A stretch of DNA of 64,000 bases from Porphyra umbilicalis (GCA_002049455.2 KV918837.1:1-64000); one strand, 5' to 3'; shown: positions 19,701 to 30,001, numbered from the stretch's first letter. Program-made: numbers and translations. The notes: generated from the sequence alone by a model not told the origin.

Positions 19701-20913
19701 CGCTGCTCGCGGCGAGCAGCGCCGCGCACACGGCATAGGGCACGGGCACCCCGCAGCCAAATGCCGCGCACGGGACGGGGTAGTCCATCACTTCGAGCCG
19801 CGCCCGCACGTGGTCGGCGAGGCAGGGCGTGCAGTAGGCGTGGCCACAACCATTCCCGCCACAGGCCGTCATAGCCGCTGCCAGCACATCTTGTAGGCAA
19901 ATACCGCAGGCGACTACGGCTGCCACCGCCGCCGGCGCTGCTGACGGCGGGCCGGTCGACGGCGCTGGCGGCACATCTGCCGCTGCCGGTGCCGCAACCG
20001 CCTCGCCCCACGACAGCCGACGCCGCAGCATTGTCGCCGGCGGCGGCGCCGGCGGCGACGCGGGGCACGCGAGCAGCGGTCGGGGCGGTGCGGGCAACCC
20101 GTCTGCCGACGCGGCGCGCGGGGAGGGCGGCGAGCGGGGGGACGCCCCTCCCCTGACCGGTCGCGGCGGCTGCGCGGTCACTGGGGAAGAGCGCGCCACG
20201 CCCGACGGGGGGAAGAGCGAGTGCCGGTCCCCCGAAGCCCTGCACGGCGGCGTCGCGGCGCGCCCGACCGACGTTGCAACGGCGCGCGTGTCGGCTGCGA
20301 CCAAAGGAGACGACGGCGACGCTGGCGACGCCGGCGGTGCCAGCCCCCTCTGCTCAACGCGCCGCGCGGCTGTCACGGGCGAGGCGGTCAGCTCGGCCGC
20401 CGCCGCCACGGAGGGCACGCGCCCGCCCGCCCACCACAGCGCCCTGGCGGGCGACCATGTCGACGGCGGCGGCGCTGGCGGCGGCGGCGGCGGCGACGGG
20501 CGTCCCTGGTGGAGAAAGGCCCGTCGCGTTACGGGCGGCGTCACGGGCAGCGTCGTCGCAGCCGCACTGGGCGGAGCATCCCCCCACAACAACGGCGGGC
20601 CGCTCGTTGCGGTCGGGGACGCACCGCGCGCACCACCGGGTGCACGGCCCCGCATTGTGGCGCCCGCCGTCGGAGGCGGCAGCGGCGCGGCCGTGACCAC
20701 CCCCGCCACCTCGGCGGGAGGCAACCCAGATGCACACAAGGCTGCCACACACGACAGCGACGGCGGCGCCACGCCCGTCGGCATCCGATACTCGGGCGTC
20801 GACGGTGAGCTTGGCGACGCGTCGCCGGCGGTCACCCGCGGCAGCGGCGGCAGCGGCGGGGCGGGGGAGGGCGAAAGTGGGACGCGCGCCGCCGCGGGGC
20901 GGGCGGGTGCCAC
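16651..20913 (-). CDS. RBR-type (RING1-IBR-RING2) E3 ubiquitin ligase-like, 3' part, split by Copia
   Basis: This half, 1,420 codons, carries the ligase core; its frame simply runs into the retrotransposon at 20914. RING1 is at about residues 334-385 of this piece (CGICLQD, then GHAYCTPC). The IBR is at about 441-536 (WCSNARCGNRF, CPACAVATCVRC, HPGRGC) and RING2 at about 586-622 (CPGCGALVE, GACRRARHDACG, RWCWARG); the Cys in GAC fits the catalytic position of RBR ligases. The flanks are disordered, Ala/Pro/Ser-rich with acidic serine tracts (SSGEE, SDDEE). From the 1-nt difference near 17150 relative to the second copy, this copy appears frameshifted, and its last ~150 codons read into Arg-rich and then downstream sequence. 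A ~2-kb deletion relative to 60709-62715 removed the original 3' end. Probably non-functional as it stands. The N-terminal half is 25755-27905. Confidence 0.75.
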   Translation of the reverse strand: MAPARPAAARVPLSPSPAPPLPPLPRVTAGDASPSSPSTPEYRMPTGVAPPSLSCVAALCASGLPPAEVAGVVTAAPLPPPTAGATMRGRAPGGARGASPTATSGPPLLWGDAPPSAAATTLPVTPPVTRRAFLHQGRPSPPPPPPAPPPSTWSPARALWWAGGRVPSVAAAAELTASPVTAARRVEQRGLAPPASPASPSSPLVAADTRAVATSVGRAATPPCRASGDRHSLFPPSGVARSSPVTAQPPRPVRGGASPRSPPSPRAASADGLPAPPRPLLACPASPPAPPPATMLRRRLSWGEAVAAPAAADVPPAPSTGPPSAAPAAVAAVVACGICLQDVLAAAMTACGGNGCGHAYCTPCLADHVRARLEVMDYPVPCAAFGCGVPVPYAVCAALLAASSGGGGDAGGGDGGDKRAADRAADRLEELPVAATLGASLAWCSNARCGNRFAFVPPPWAPDADAVADAVATVAQDAGVAWPAGSADAATGDPVAAAIQDTVTGAAAAAAAAYRVVCPACAVATCVRCRAGGHPGRGCRRPPVPPVGAPADGGWSDASSSPRAADPPGPAADEAVQRRSLSALARRCGWRSCPGCGALVEAPVGACRRARHDACGTRWCWARGDTVEGVGGACGCASPPREGAPCVGAPPDVAAAWHSPPPSEPSGRRGGAKAVPAPVVTAVSAAGVEAPSAAEEELKSSMDEALATSSGEEVASACGADVASSWGAASALSRSEASAPSSAAEAARRQDTTAAAASAEELEPSSGEEWTPSDDEEPARSVDGQLPPSVDSGAASSTHAAPSPSSVGAAAPSDRRAPQRSVASEAAPPAGPDVPLPPPNAVAAWIAAHPLLVDGAAAAVASPPPTAADRHGLPPRARTYSDLSSEALGSEVGVASAPGALRLLAAAADNDAADGVDGGAGAVSAHSTTGRGGGSGGGDQHGGGGSVASSPRNVVSPAVRVAAAAGEATAAVAAAAAGRWRRLTAAVLDCRRGRSGGGTPPPAGGGDRAAADGAARPVCRCASAAALAPPSTWARKGRVAAAVDAPPRVVGAPTATVGGGAPRLLLGWLPTHRATGARDGGALDGDAAAVSPPAAVTAGAEATAARAVRVWPPADAAALLTAPARADGTGWSAAEAAAWAGAPRPVPAAPSPPPRAPRPASAPPCGGGDGVSLTAPPRAAKSPSRHATVDGAAADAAAATGGGGADAARAVADRLRALVILDVAAAAAAAAGARLAVATAAAAAATAAVHALPVGGGTAPRRRPPPPPARRPPPAASRPRGVLWPPSTLTRRRPPLPWRRHPRPWRAPRRWPPPPRRSCAPRRRRRRWMGGGGGRGRHPGARRRAVDAGGGGRRRSRRGGGGPRLGRRGGGGGGGGGAAGGAPAAAAAATPPGPPCQTNSGSPGASMVARSPCYGTIFFL
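20909..20913. repeat. Copia target-site duplication, left (GCCAC)
   Basis: The five bases immediately before the 5' LTR are identical to 25750-25754 immediately after the 3' LTR. Confidence 0.95.
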
Positions 20914-21141
20914 TGTTGAGCCGCCCGGCTTTACGGCCTAGGCTGACCCCGCGGGGGTACTTGCGTGAGAGTAGATTTGAGGAGGCCTCTAGGACAGCGT
21001 GTCACGGGGGCGGCGAGTTTGGAGGGGCGATCGACCGGGATGGTCGGTCGGTCGGGATTTTCCCTGGGCCGTGCCCATATAGGGGCGACGGCGTGGTGCT
21101 GGTGGGCACCCGGGGAAAAATACAACGCGTGTTCCTCATCA
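20914..21141 (+). repeat. Copia 5' LTR
   Basis: Starts TGTTGAG and ends CTCATCA (TG...CA). It has a TATA-like CATATAG at 21076-21082 and a GGTCGGTCGGTCGG run, and matches 25522-25749 with five differences. Confidence 0.97.
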
Positions 21142-21156
21142 GGTTATGGGCCCAGC
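21142..21156 (+). promoter_or_regulatory. primer-binding site matching the interior of initiator tRNA-Met
   Basis: GGTTATGGGCCCAGC directly follows the LTR. It is the reverse complement of the anticodon stem-loop region of eukaryotic initiator tRNA-Met, not its 3' end. The same arrangement is known from Drosophila copia, which primes with a half-tRNA cut in the anticodon loop. Confidence 0.85.
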
Positions 21157-21348
21157 TCGCGCTGGCATGCCTGAGGTCACCTGTCTACTCCACCCCCGTG
21201 CGGCACACCACCCACGGGCGTGGGCGCGCGTTCACCCGGGCGGGACCTGACAACCCCCCCCGGGACGGACAGGGGACCTGTGGCCGCTGCTGCCTAGCGG
21301 CACGGCGGCGGTGCCTCCCGACTCGTCCCCGAACCCGGGGCCGAGGAG

Positions 21349-24300
21349 ATGGAGGGGGAGTCGTCCCGGGGCCCACAGCCCCGGTTTGACAAGCTCGACG
21401 AGAACTACCGGACCTGGGCCACGTATTGCAGGGCCTACCTCAAGAACCGCGGCGTATGGTCGGCGGTGGTGGAGCCGCGCCCGCTCGTCACGCGGGCCCC
21501 GGTGGGAGATGCGGCGACGGTGGCCGCGACCGCGACGGCGGACGAGCAGACCAAGGCGGTGGCCGCTTGGGACCGGAAGAACGAGGTGGCCCTGTCGGAT
21601 ATTATGCTGGCCGTCAAGCCACACCTGTTGAACCTTGTGGAGGACTGCCTCACCGCCGCGGAAGCGTGGGACAGCCTCCGCGTCCTCTTTGAGGACGACA
21701 CGACCTCCCGTCGGGCCGAGCTGGAACAGGAGCTGGCGGTCCTCAAGATGGGCGGCGGGGAGACGATCATCAAGTTTGTCGGGCGGGCCAAGGGCCTACG
21801 CAACTCCCTCGCAACGGCGGGTGTGGCGGTGAGTGAGCATTCTATGGTCCTCCACGTGTTGCGGGGCCTGCCGGCCGGCTACGGCATGATCAAGACGGTG
21901 CTGGAGAACCTGCCGGCGCCGCTCCGTCTACCCGCGGCGACGGCTAAGCTGCTCAATGTCGAGAAGCAGATCAAGTCCAACGAGGGCGGAGGGGCACCAT
22001 CGACGGGCCAGGCGTTCACGGCGGGCGCCAACCCCGGGCCGCCAACGGCGGGGAGGGTCAAGCGGAGGAAGACGTGCTTCTACTGCAAGAAGTCTGGGCA
22101 CTTCATCAATGAGTGCCGCACCCGCAAGGCCGAAGACGCCAAGCGGGGCGGGGACGGGAACACGGGACACGGCACCGGGGGGGACCGTATGGGCTTTGCG
22201 GCCCACGCCCCCCCTGGCGCGGACGTGGTTCGGTCCCTGGCCAACAACGCCAACGCATGGCTTGTTGACTCCGGGGCCACCCACCACATGGCTACTGGCC
22301 GCGCGGTGTACGTGCTGGGCAAGGAGGAGCACGGGCCGGGCATCACCCTTGCGTCTGGGGGCACGGCGGCGGTGGTGGGGGAGGGGACGGCCACGATCAA
22401 GATGGACGGGGGCAACCAGGTGAAGACGATCACCTTGGAAAACGCCCTGTGTGTGCCCGAGCTGCAGGAGAACCTGCTCTCTGTGGCGACGGTTGACAAG
22501 ATGGGAGGCGCCGTCGCCTTCCTCGGCGGCAGGTGCTATCTCTACCAAGATGCGGACATTGTCCGCGGGACGGGCGTGCTCGCACGGGCGGGCGCGACGG
22601 GCACGCTGGACCTGCGCGGGCAGTACATGCTGGGCGGGAGGGGCAGCTCGCCCGAGGCAATGGTTGCCTCGGCGGCCGTGGCGGGGGTGCCGGTGGTCTG
22701 GCACCGCCGGTTTTTCCACCTGGGCTTCAAGAACCTGGCCAAGGCGGCCAAGATTGTGAGGGGGCTACCACCGTCGGAGGTGGTCCCGGAGCGGGTGGCG
22801 GGGGCCATATGCCACCCCTGCGCACAGGGCAAGCTGACCAGGGCGCCGCACACGGCGTCTACCACCACTGCCCCCCGCATGACCCTCATCCACTCGGACA
22901 CCAGCGGGCCCTTCACCCTCTCGTTGGGGGGGGCGCTCCACTTCGTCACACTTCTTGACGACAAGACCAAGCTGCTGTTGGCCGTCCCCATTGCGGCCAA
23001 GTGCCACGTCGGGGCGGTCCTGCGGGCGAAGATCTCCATGCTGGAGCGGCTGTGCGGCGACAAGGCCAAGCGGGTTCGGTTCGACGGGGCCAAGGAGTAC
23101 GTCACCAAGGAGATGCTCGACTCGTACGCGTCGGCGAGCATCGACTACGAGGTGACCCCGCCGTACTCGTAGCAGAGTAACGGGGCGGCCGAGCGGGTCA
23201 ACCGAACACTCAAGGAGATGGTCCGGTCCGCGTTGGCGGATCCGGGCATGGGACAGGAGCTCTGGGCGGAGGCGCTAGCGGCCGCCGTCTACGTGCGGAA
23301 CCGGTCGCCCCACGCGGGGCGCGATGTGACGCCCTGGGAGGACTTTACCGGCGAAAACCCGGACGTGTCGGGCTTTCGCGTGTGGGGCTCCAAGGCCTAC
23401 GCATGGCTGCCCGACAAGCAGCAGCGTGGGATAAACCCCAAGACCATGGAAGGGTACATGGTCGGGTACGGGGCGGGGGGCGTGGGCTACCGGGTGATGA
23501 ACCCGACCGACAACACAGTGGTGGTAAGGCGGGACGTTGCCATTGACGAGACTGGCGGGGCGGCCATGACAAGCCCCCCACCCAGAGGCGTGCACTGGCA
23601 AGAGGGGATCGGTGCACCGGGCAACGAGCGTGAGCCTACGGCCGGGGGCACCCCTGCCCCCACGCCTGGCACGTCACGGGCACTGACTCCATCCTCCTCG
23701 GGCACTGGTCCGACTGTAGTGGCGGCCGCCCCCATCGAGGACGCCATCGCGGCGGCCTGACGGATTGCCCTCCCCCCTTCTGACGAAGAGGCGGGGAGCG
23801 AGGAGGAAGAGGTGCGGCGCTACCCGGTGAGGAACCGGATGCCCCCCCGGTACTGGGGGGGCGGCGCCAACGTGGCGACCATAGCCACAGCGGCCGAGGG
23901 GGGCAACGTGGTACACCGTGACCAGCTTCCCGCACCGCCCAAGGACGTGAAAGAGGCGCGTACCCGCCCGGACTGGCCGCAATGGAGAGCAGCCCTCAAG
24001 GTGGAGGAGTCGTCGATGACCCGCAACAAGGTGTGGCGAGTGGCCGACAAGCCGAGCGGGCGCCGGGCGTTGCGGACCAAGGTCATCCTGGAGTACAAGT
24101 TTCAGCAGGACGGGACCCTGGACCGGTACAAGGCGCGGTTGGTCGCGCTGGGCTGCGGGCAGCGGCCGGGGAGGGACTACCACGAGACGTGGGCACCGGT
24201 CCCCTCGGCTCCCACCACCCGTGCCTTGCTGGCCGCGGCGGCGGCGCGTGGATGGCACGCCCACCACGTGGACGTGCGGACGGCCTACCTCAACGCACCC

Positions 24301-25461
24301 ATGGACGTGGACGTCTACTTGATCATCCCCGACGGGTTCAACGATGCTGGGAAGACGGGCATTATGCTCAGGGTGATGTACGGCACCAAGCAGGCCGGGC
24401 GCCTCTGGAGGACCCACCTGCATGACGCCCTCACGGGGATGGGGGCCGTCCAGTCGGACGCTGACCCGTGCGTCTACCGCATCATGGGGGATGGGCACAA
24501 GGCCATTGTGGAGGCGCACGTCGACGACATCGTCATCACGGGCGAGAACTTGGCGGCGGTGGTGAAGGTGAAGGCCATGATCGCTGGGGTGTTTGACATC
24601 CGAGACCTGGGGTAGGCCAGCGACTACTTGGGCATGGCGGTCAAGTGGGACCGCGCGGCGGGAACCGTGTCGCTGAGCAACCCGCGCCACACGTCGGCCA
24701 TCTTGGCCGACTTTGGCATGGAGGACTGCAAGCCCAACACCACCCCGATGGTGCACGGGCTGGTGCTCGGGGACGGTGAGCGGCTGGAGGAGCCCAACCG
24801 GTACGCCGAGCTGGTGGGGTCGCTCCTCTTCTTGGCCAACCAGACCCGGCCCGACATTGCGTTTGCCGTGGGCCGGCTGGCAAGGCGGATGGCCATCCCC
24901 ACGGAGGGGGACATGGCGGCCGCCGAGGCGGTGGTACGCTACCTGAAGGGCACAAAGGACATGGGCCTGGTCTATGGGCGGGCCGAGCGGCTGGCTGGAT
25001 GGGCGGACTCGGACTGGGCGGGCCACGTTGGTACGCGCAAGTCTACCACCGGGATTGTCTTCACCCTGCACGGCGGGTCCATCTCCTGGCGCAGCCGCCT
25101 ACAGGGCTTGGTCACCTCGTCTACCATGGAGGCTGAATACGTGGCCGCGTCGGAAGGCGTCAAGGACAGCCTGTGGCTGAGGCGGCTGGTCGGGTTTATG
25201 GGGGAGGACTCCAGCCCAGTCACCATCAGGGAGGATAACCAGGCCTGCATGGCCTTGGCAACCAACGGGGTCTTCTCGACCAAGAGCAAACATGTAGACG
25301 TGCGGCTCCACCTGGTGCGGGACAACGTGGCGCGGGGCGAGGTCTTCCTGCTGTATACGCCGACGGAGGAGATGCTTGCCGATGGCTTTACTAAGGCCTT
25401 GGACGGGCCCGCCTTCCTCAAGTTCCGAGAGGCGCTGGGGGTGCAGTTGGTGCCTGAGTAG
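21349..25461 (+). pseudogene. Copia gag-pol with three nonsense codons
   Basis: A single 1,371-codon frame with no frameshift. Domains in order: UBN2-type Gag (about 1-230), CCHC zinc knuckle CFYCKKSGHFINEC (about 243-256), aspartic protease DSGA (about 306), GAG-pre-integrase (about 450-504), and integrase with D in HSDTSGP, D in RFDGAKEY and E in AAERVNR (about 515-615). Then come reverse transcriptase (about 868-1070, metal-binding motif HVDD where YVDD is usual) and RNase H with DSDWAG, MEAEY and the KHVDVR block (about 1214 onward). Stops are TAG 23170-23172 inside the integrase, TGA 23758-23760 between integrase and RT, and TAG 24613-24615 at the end of RT. The frame closes with TAG at 25459. 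Each internal stop is one C-to-T step from a plausible CAG or CGA. Not autonomous as it stands. Confidence 0.95.
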
Positions 25462-25512
25462 AAAGCGCTGCGCCCGGGCAGTTTGCCCGTGCGTTGCGGG
25501 TGTGCCTTGGCC

Positions 25513-25521
25513 GTGGGGGGG
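25513..25521 (+). promoter_or_regulatory. polypurine tract
   Basis: GTGGGGGGG ends directly at the 3' LTR, the expected place for plus-strand priming. Confidence 0.75.
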
Positions 25522-25749
25522 TGTTGAGCCGCCAGGCTTTACGGCCTAGGCTGACCCCGCGGGGGTACTTGCGTGAGAGTAGATTTGAGAAGGCCCCTAG
25601 GACAGCGTGTCAAGGGGGCAGCGAGTTTGGAGGGGCGATCGACCGGGATGGTCGGTCGGTCGGGATTTTCCCTGGGCCGTGCCCATATAGGGGCGACGGC
25701 GTGGTGCTGGTGGGCACCCGGGGAAAAATACAACGCGTGTTCCTCATCA
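25522..25749 (+). repeat. Copia 3' LTR
   Basis: 228 bp, same TG...CA ends as the 5' LTR, five substitutions and no indel between them. Confidence 0.97.
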
Positions 25750-25754
25750 GCCAC
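25750..25754. repeat. Copia target-site duplication, right (GCCAC)
   Basis: Identical to 20909-20913. Confidence 0.95.
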
Positions 25755-27905
25755 CTCCGCCCGCGTGCGGCGTGGGGGGGTGGCGGCGCCGGGCGTGCCG
25801 CCGGCAGCCACCGCCGCGTCCATTGTCGACGGCCGCCGCAACGGCGGCGCCAGTGGCGACAGCGGTAGCGGCAAGAGGGACGGGGCCAAGCGTCGGGTCG
25901 GCTCATCGGCTCGCCACCCGCCCGACGGCGACACTGCGGCCGTCACGGTGGCGCAACTGGAGGACGCGGTCGCACCGCCCGCTGCCAGAGGAAACGAGAG
26001 AGCAACTCGAGACCCCGCGTTGGCCGCCGCTGACAACGGTGCTGGCGACGGTGGCCGCGGCCGGCGGCGCGCCCCCACCCCCCGCAGGCAGTGGGGCTGC
26101 GTGGCGGCCGCCGCGGCGCGCCGCTGCGCCGCCCCCGTCCGCCGTGCGCGCGCCGACCGGCGCGGGGCGGGCGTCGCCGCGCCCGAGGCCGTCGCCACAC
26201 GTTCCGCGGTGGCAGAGGCCCGAGTCACGCCCCGGCTGCCACCGTCACCGCGCCCGTCACCCAAGCCGCCGGCCGCCGGCGCGGCGGCCTCGGTGCCGAC
26301 GGCGGGCGGGGGACCCGCCGTGCGGCAGCGGCGGAGAAGCGACCCGCCGTCGCCCGCGGGTGTCGGGGGGGGCGCGCCGTCCCAGCTGGCCGTCCGCCGC
26401 CGCGCGGTGCGGGCGGCGGCGGGGCGGCCCCCTACACCCCGACCGCTGCCGCCAGATCCTGCGGCGGGCACCGCGGGCGTTGGCCGCCCCACGAGGGGGG
26501 CAAGGGTGCCCCGCGCCGCCGGCGCCGATGCCTCGCGCGTCATGGCCGCCGTCGGCGAGCGGGCGGCGGCGCCGACGTTGGCGGGTCGACTGCCAGCCGC
26601 TGCCGCCACACCGTCGCTGCCGCTGCGGCCGCCGCATCCCGTTGTGTGGGGTGGGAGAGTCACGGTGGCAGCCGTGACGCCGCTACCACCCGGCGCGAGT
26701 GCCGCGCGCGGCACACGGTCCGCGACCACGACGCCGTTGTGCGGGGTGCACCCGCCCTCCGCCCCAGCCTTGCATACCGATCCGTCCGCCGCTACGCCGC
26801 GGGCGTCCTCGTCTTTGGCCGCCATGTCCCCGTCGAGGAGCACCACGGCCGTTTCCCCAGCGTCGTCTGCCGACAATAGATCGGGCCCGACGCTGGGGCT
26901 CCCGCCGACCGATGCGGCCTCCCTGGCCCAGAGCACCGCGCCGTCGGCCACCGCGTCGGCGATGGCGCCCTCGGCAACCAGCGCGTCAACCGCGGCGGGC
27001 GTTGGCGCGGCCCCCGCCTCGGCCGCCGCCGCCACGTCCACGCCGCAACCAGCGGCAGACGCGGTGGTGGGTGCGGCAGGAGTGCTGTCATCGCCAGCGT
27101 CGTCCGTAGCGCCCGAAAAAGTGGAGGACAGAGGGTCTCCGGGTCTGGCAGCAACGTCGACGGCGACCGCGTCAGCCATACAGTCGGCGTCGCCGCCGGC
27201 GACACCGTCGACGCTGTCGGCGTGGCATGGCGCGTCGGCAGACGGCGCGGCGGCGGTAACGCCGACGACGGCACCTGGGGTGTCCACGCCGCGCTCCTGG
27301 GCGGCGGACACCCTTGTGCCGCCATGGAGCGGCCCGTCGGCGCCCGTGGCCGCCGCGGCCGTCGCCTGGACGGCATCGGCGGCGACGCCGTCACGGCGCA
27401 CTGGCGCGATGACCGCCCCCCCGGCGCGCCCGTCGCCGGCTGCAGGTCCATCGATGGTGGGGCCACCCGCGTCCACGCCGCGCTCGCGGGCGGCGGCTAC
27501 AGGTGGTGGTGGCGCCCCAGTGCCGAAATTGGCGGCAGGGCGGGTCGGCGGCCGGCGGCCGCTGTCGCACGACGCCACCGCGCCCGACCGCAGCGGGATC
27601 ACCACGAGCCCGTCGACGGCGGCAGCGTCACCGCCGTCGCCACCGCCGCGCGGGACGCGCGCGACAGATCTCTGCTTGCCTGCCCCACCACCGCGACACA
27701 ATCCAAACGAATGGTACGAGCCGACGCCAGGGCGACGACGTTGCCAACCGCCTGGGCCTCCGCGCAGTAACGGAGACGGGGGGACCAAACAGAAAGGACC
27801 AAACACCGATACGTGTAGACGGGGCGTTGAGGGCGAGTGGATGCCCCGTTGTCCGAGAAGCAGCTTGCTGCACTCCACGCAATCCTGGGTGCGACCACGA
27901 CCCAT
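25755..27905 (-). CDS. RBR-type gene, 5' part (disordered N-terminus), cut off by Copia
   Basis: 717 codons up to the insertion. The translation is Ala/Gly/Pro/Asp-rich with alternating acidic Ala-rich and Pro/Arg-rich segments, and no folded domain is recognised. If the retrotransposon and one GCCAC copy are removed, this frame runs into the 16651-20913 frame without a shift or stop, giving one ORF of 2,138 codons. Composition on the two sides of the insertion is alike. The first ~70 codons after the ATG at 27905 look less like protein, and the real start may be further in. In its present state transcription would run into the LTR and give a truncated or chimeric product. Confidence 0.55.
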
Positions 27906-28082
27906 CCATCTTCTAGCTAAAAAGGCTATGATTCACGCACACGTTGACAGCAGATGAATCGATCTACGTACTCAGCGCCTAGGGTGCTACACAGCCGATT
28001 GGCAACAATTGACATGAAGGAGGGTCTGCGAGCAGAACTCTCAGCGCGACTGACCTGCACGTGGTACTGTATGGCAACGAGG
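27906..28082. other. no gene recognised
   Basis: Short AT-richer spacer upstream of the RBR gene's first half. A promoter for it could lie here, but no clear TATA box stands out. Confidence 0.3.
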
Positions 28083-28087
28083 CAGTC

Positions 28088-28682
28088 AGGCCCAGTCTAC
28101 ACGGCGCGTGCACGGCGTGCTCAGACACGTGCTAGCCAATGGGAGCGCTTCGTTCCAATCACACCCCAATCACGCGAATACTTTTAGACCCAATCCGGCC
28201 GACCGTGCGATCCCGCACACGAAGGACTTACGAGCCGAAACAGGCTCATTCGGCGCATTCAAGCCGAACACGTTCACGTGCGCGAGATTTTTTTTTATAT
28301 CTCGCGCACGTGAACGTGTTTGGAAAGCAATAGGCCGTTTGCGTCTTTTGGCTTTCGCAGAAATGATTGGACGAGAAGGCTCCTCACGAGTGCACCACTC
28401 GGATCAAGAGATGGGAGACCCGTCAGTTCTCGAGAGATGCCTGCTAGGTGCAGCCACGTATGAGCTCTCGCTGCGTCGGTGTCACACGCGTCAGCCAGAG
28501 GGGGCATCAGGGGCGGCGGGACACACGTCCCGCCCCCTGCCAGATCTGACCATAAACTTCTGGCACAGTGTGTTCGTGCGTGCCGTGAAGAAAGACGGCG
28601 CCACATCACGTGTTTTTTGGCGGGCTTATGTTCATATTGGCGCCGAATCACGTTCACGTCGCTCGCCGTGTAGACTGGGCCT
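28088..28682. mobile_element. 595-bp non-autonomous DNA transposon with perfect 19-bp TIRs
   Basis: The left end 28088-28106 (AGGCCCAGTCTACACGGCG) is an exact reverse complement of 28664-28682. CAGT lies just outside both ends (28083-28086, one base off the TIR; 28683-28686 adjacent), a possible short target duplication. No transposase inside. An internal perfect hairpin lies at 28267-28320. Superfamily unassigned. Confidence 0.82.
28267..28320. repeat. perfect 22-bp hairpin with T-rich loop
   Basis: The arms 28267-28288 and 28299-28320 are exact reverse complements around a 10-nt T-rich loop. The arm contains CACGTG and GCGCGAGAT. Confidence 0.95.
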
Positions 28683-28689
28683 CAGTGCG

Positions 28690-29455
28690 GCCGCACAGCG
28701 CCGAACCACCTGGCTGATCAATTTGAAGTAGTTAACGAAAGCTCCTGTCTACGCGGGCAATTATCAATAAATACAACCAAGTCGTTTGTCGTTTGATTTG
28801 GTTCGATTCTTGAAATCAACCTGATTCGTCGAACCATCTGTAGATTCAACGTGAACTTACAACCCTGTATCCTGAAGACGGTCCAGACGTCGCAACGGGA
28901 AAAGCTCACAGAATAGGTTCATGATTAATTCCACGACTCTTCCTGTACCGAGTAGGAGGTCTCGTCCGGACAGTCCTCTGGAAAATCTGACCGACCTCCC
29001 TGAGCCGCTCTCTTGATCGGTACAGGATGATCTCATGCTTGCGCCAAACCAACCTCGAGAATCGATGTGGCTGCTGATGAAAAACTATCCTCCATCAATT
29101 CCTCGGGAAAATCCGATCTTGGGCCAAGGATTAAGTAAGGACGCGCTCACGTCTCGTTGTGCCTTTAAGGAGCGGACTCGAGCGTGGTCATCATTTCTGA
29201 AGGTCGTCGACATTTGGCCCCAACAGGCTACCGACCCACGTCGCTACTATATGCGACCCACGTCGCAGGCCAGAAAAGAAAAGCTGCCCGACAGTCGCGC
29301 GACAGCCCATTGCATCACCCACGGTCTGGGTCACCCAGCCCGTGGTGAGGTCGCCGTGGGGCGGTCCTTTGACCAGGGCGTAACCTAGCTCTCTTGGGCT
29401 GCGGCAAACTAATAAAAGGTTTGGTCTATTGATCCGCACTAACGCACAGTCGACT
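28690..29455. other. no gene recognised
   Basis: AT-richer spacer with only short open frames. Confidence 0.35.
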
Positions 29456-29456
29456 A

Positions 29457-29612
29457 CACAGCGTTTTGTCCCCGATTCCGTAAAACTAAGAACTGCCAGA
29501 TTCGAACACGCCCGGCGACGGCTCGCAGAACTGTCGCGCATTGATCATGGGATCATATTATGCCCACTTTTTGTTGGTCTGGAAGATATAGCCCCCAGTG
29601 GACTTCAGATGG
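29457..29612. repeat. dispersed repeat E, copy 1
   Basis: About 155 bp, clearly homologous to 36926-37082 in the same orientation. The minus strand carries GTTCGAATCTGGC, resembling a tRNA T-arm/B-box, but no cloverleaf folds around it. Confidence 0.8.
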
Positions 29613-30001
29613 TCCGGAGGCCGCTTGCCTAGCGTTGGCTGCTTGTGCCATTGGCTGATATTGGCAGGGTGTCGAAATATTGCACGGCCAACTTGAAAGG
29701 AAGTGGTTCATGGCTACACCTTTCAGCAGATGATCAACTCAAAACATTGGCGCTTGCTCTGTGGTCTCGGTCACAACAGTGTGCAATGCTCTCGCGCTTT
29801 CGCGCCGACGGCGACCTCCTGACATCTTCGAAAGGGTTCGTTGAACGTGGACGTTTGGCCCCTCGCCCCCCCCCCCCCCCCTGAAAGCATCATTGAGATG
29901 ACCCTTGGACCCTCGGGGTGGTGCCAAGCATAGCTGAGGCGCTGCTTGACCGGCCAGACACGCCGGCGGCGAAAGCATCCCCAGCCAGCCAACCACGCCC
30001 C
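29613..30001. other. upstream region of the glycine-rich gene
   Basis: No gene seen. Contains a C16 run at about 29866-29881. Confidence 0.35.

Larger units (their letters stand above)
20914..25749 (+). mobile_element. Ty1/copia LTR retrotransposon, complete length
   Basis: A 4,836-bp element: 228-bp LTR, primer-binding site, one gag-pol frame, G-rich polypurine tract, 228-bp LTR, flanked by a perfect 5-bp duplication. The LTRs differ at five positions by eye, so insertion is recent. It sits in the coding frame of the minus-strand RBR gene, in antisense orientation to it. Confidence 0.97.

Noticed and set aside
21349-25461. Alternative genetic code reading UAG/UGA as sense
   Set aside because: Copia's own frame ends in TAG, and both TAG and TGA would have to be reassigned; point mutation is simpler.
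29457-29612. Possible tRNA gene on the minus strand
   Set aside because: Only the T-arm-like motif is present; the acceptor and D stems do not pair.
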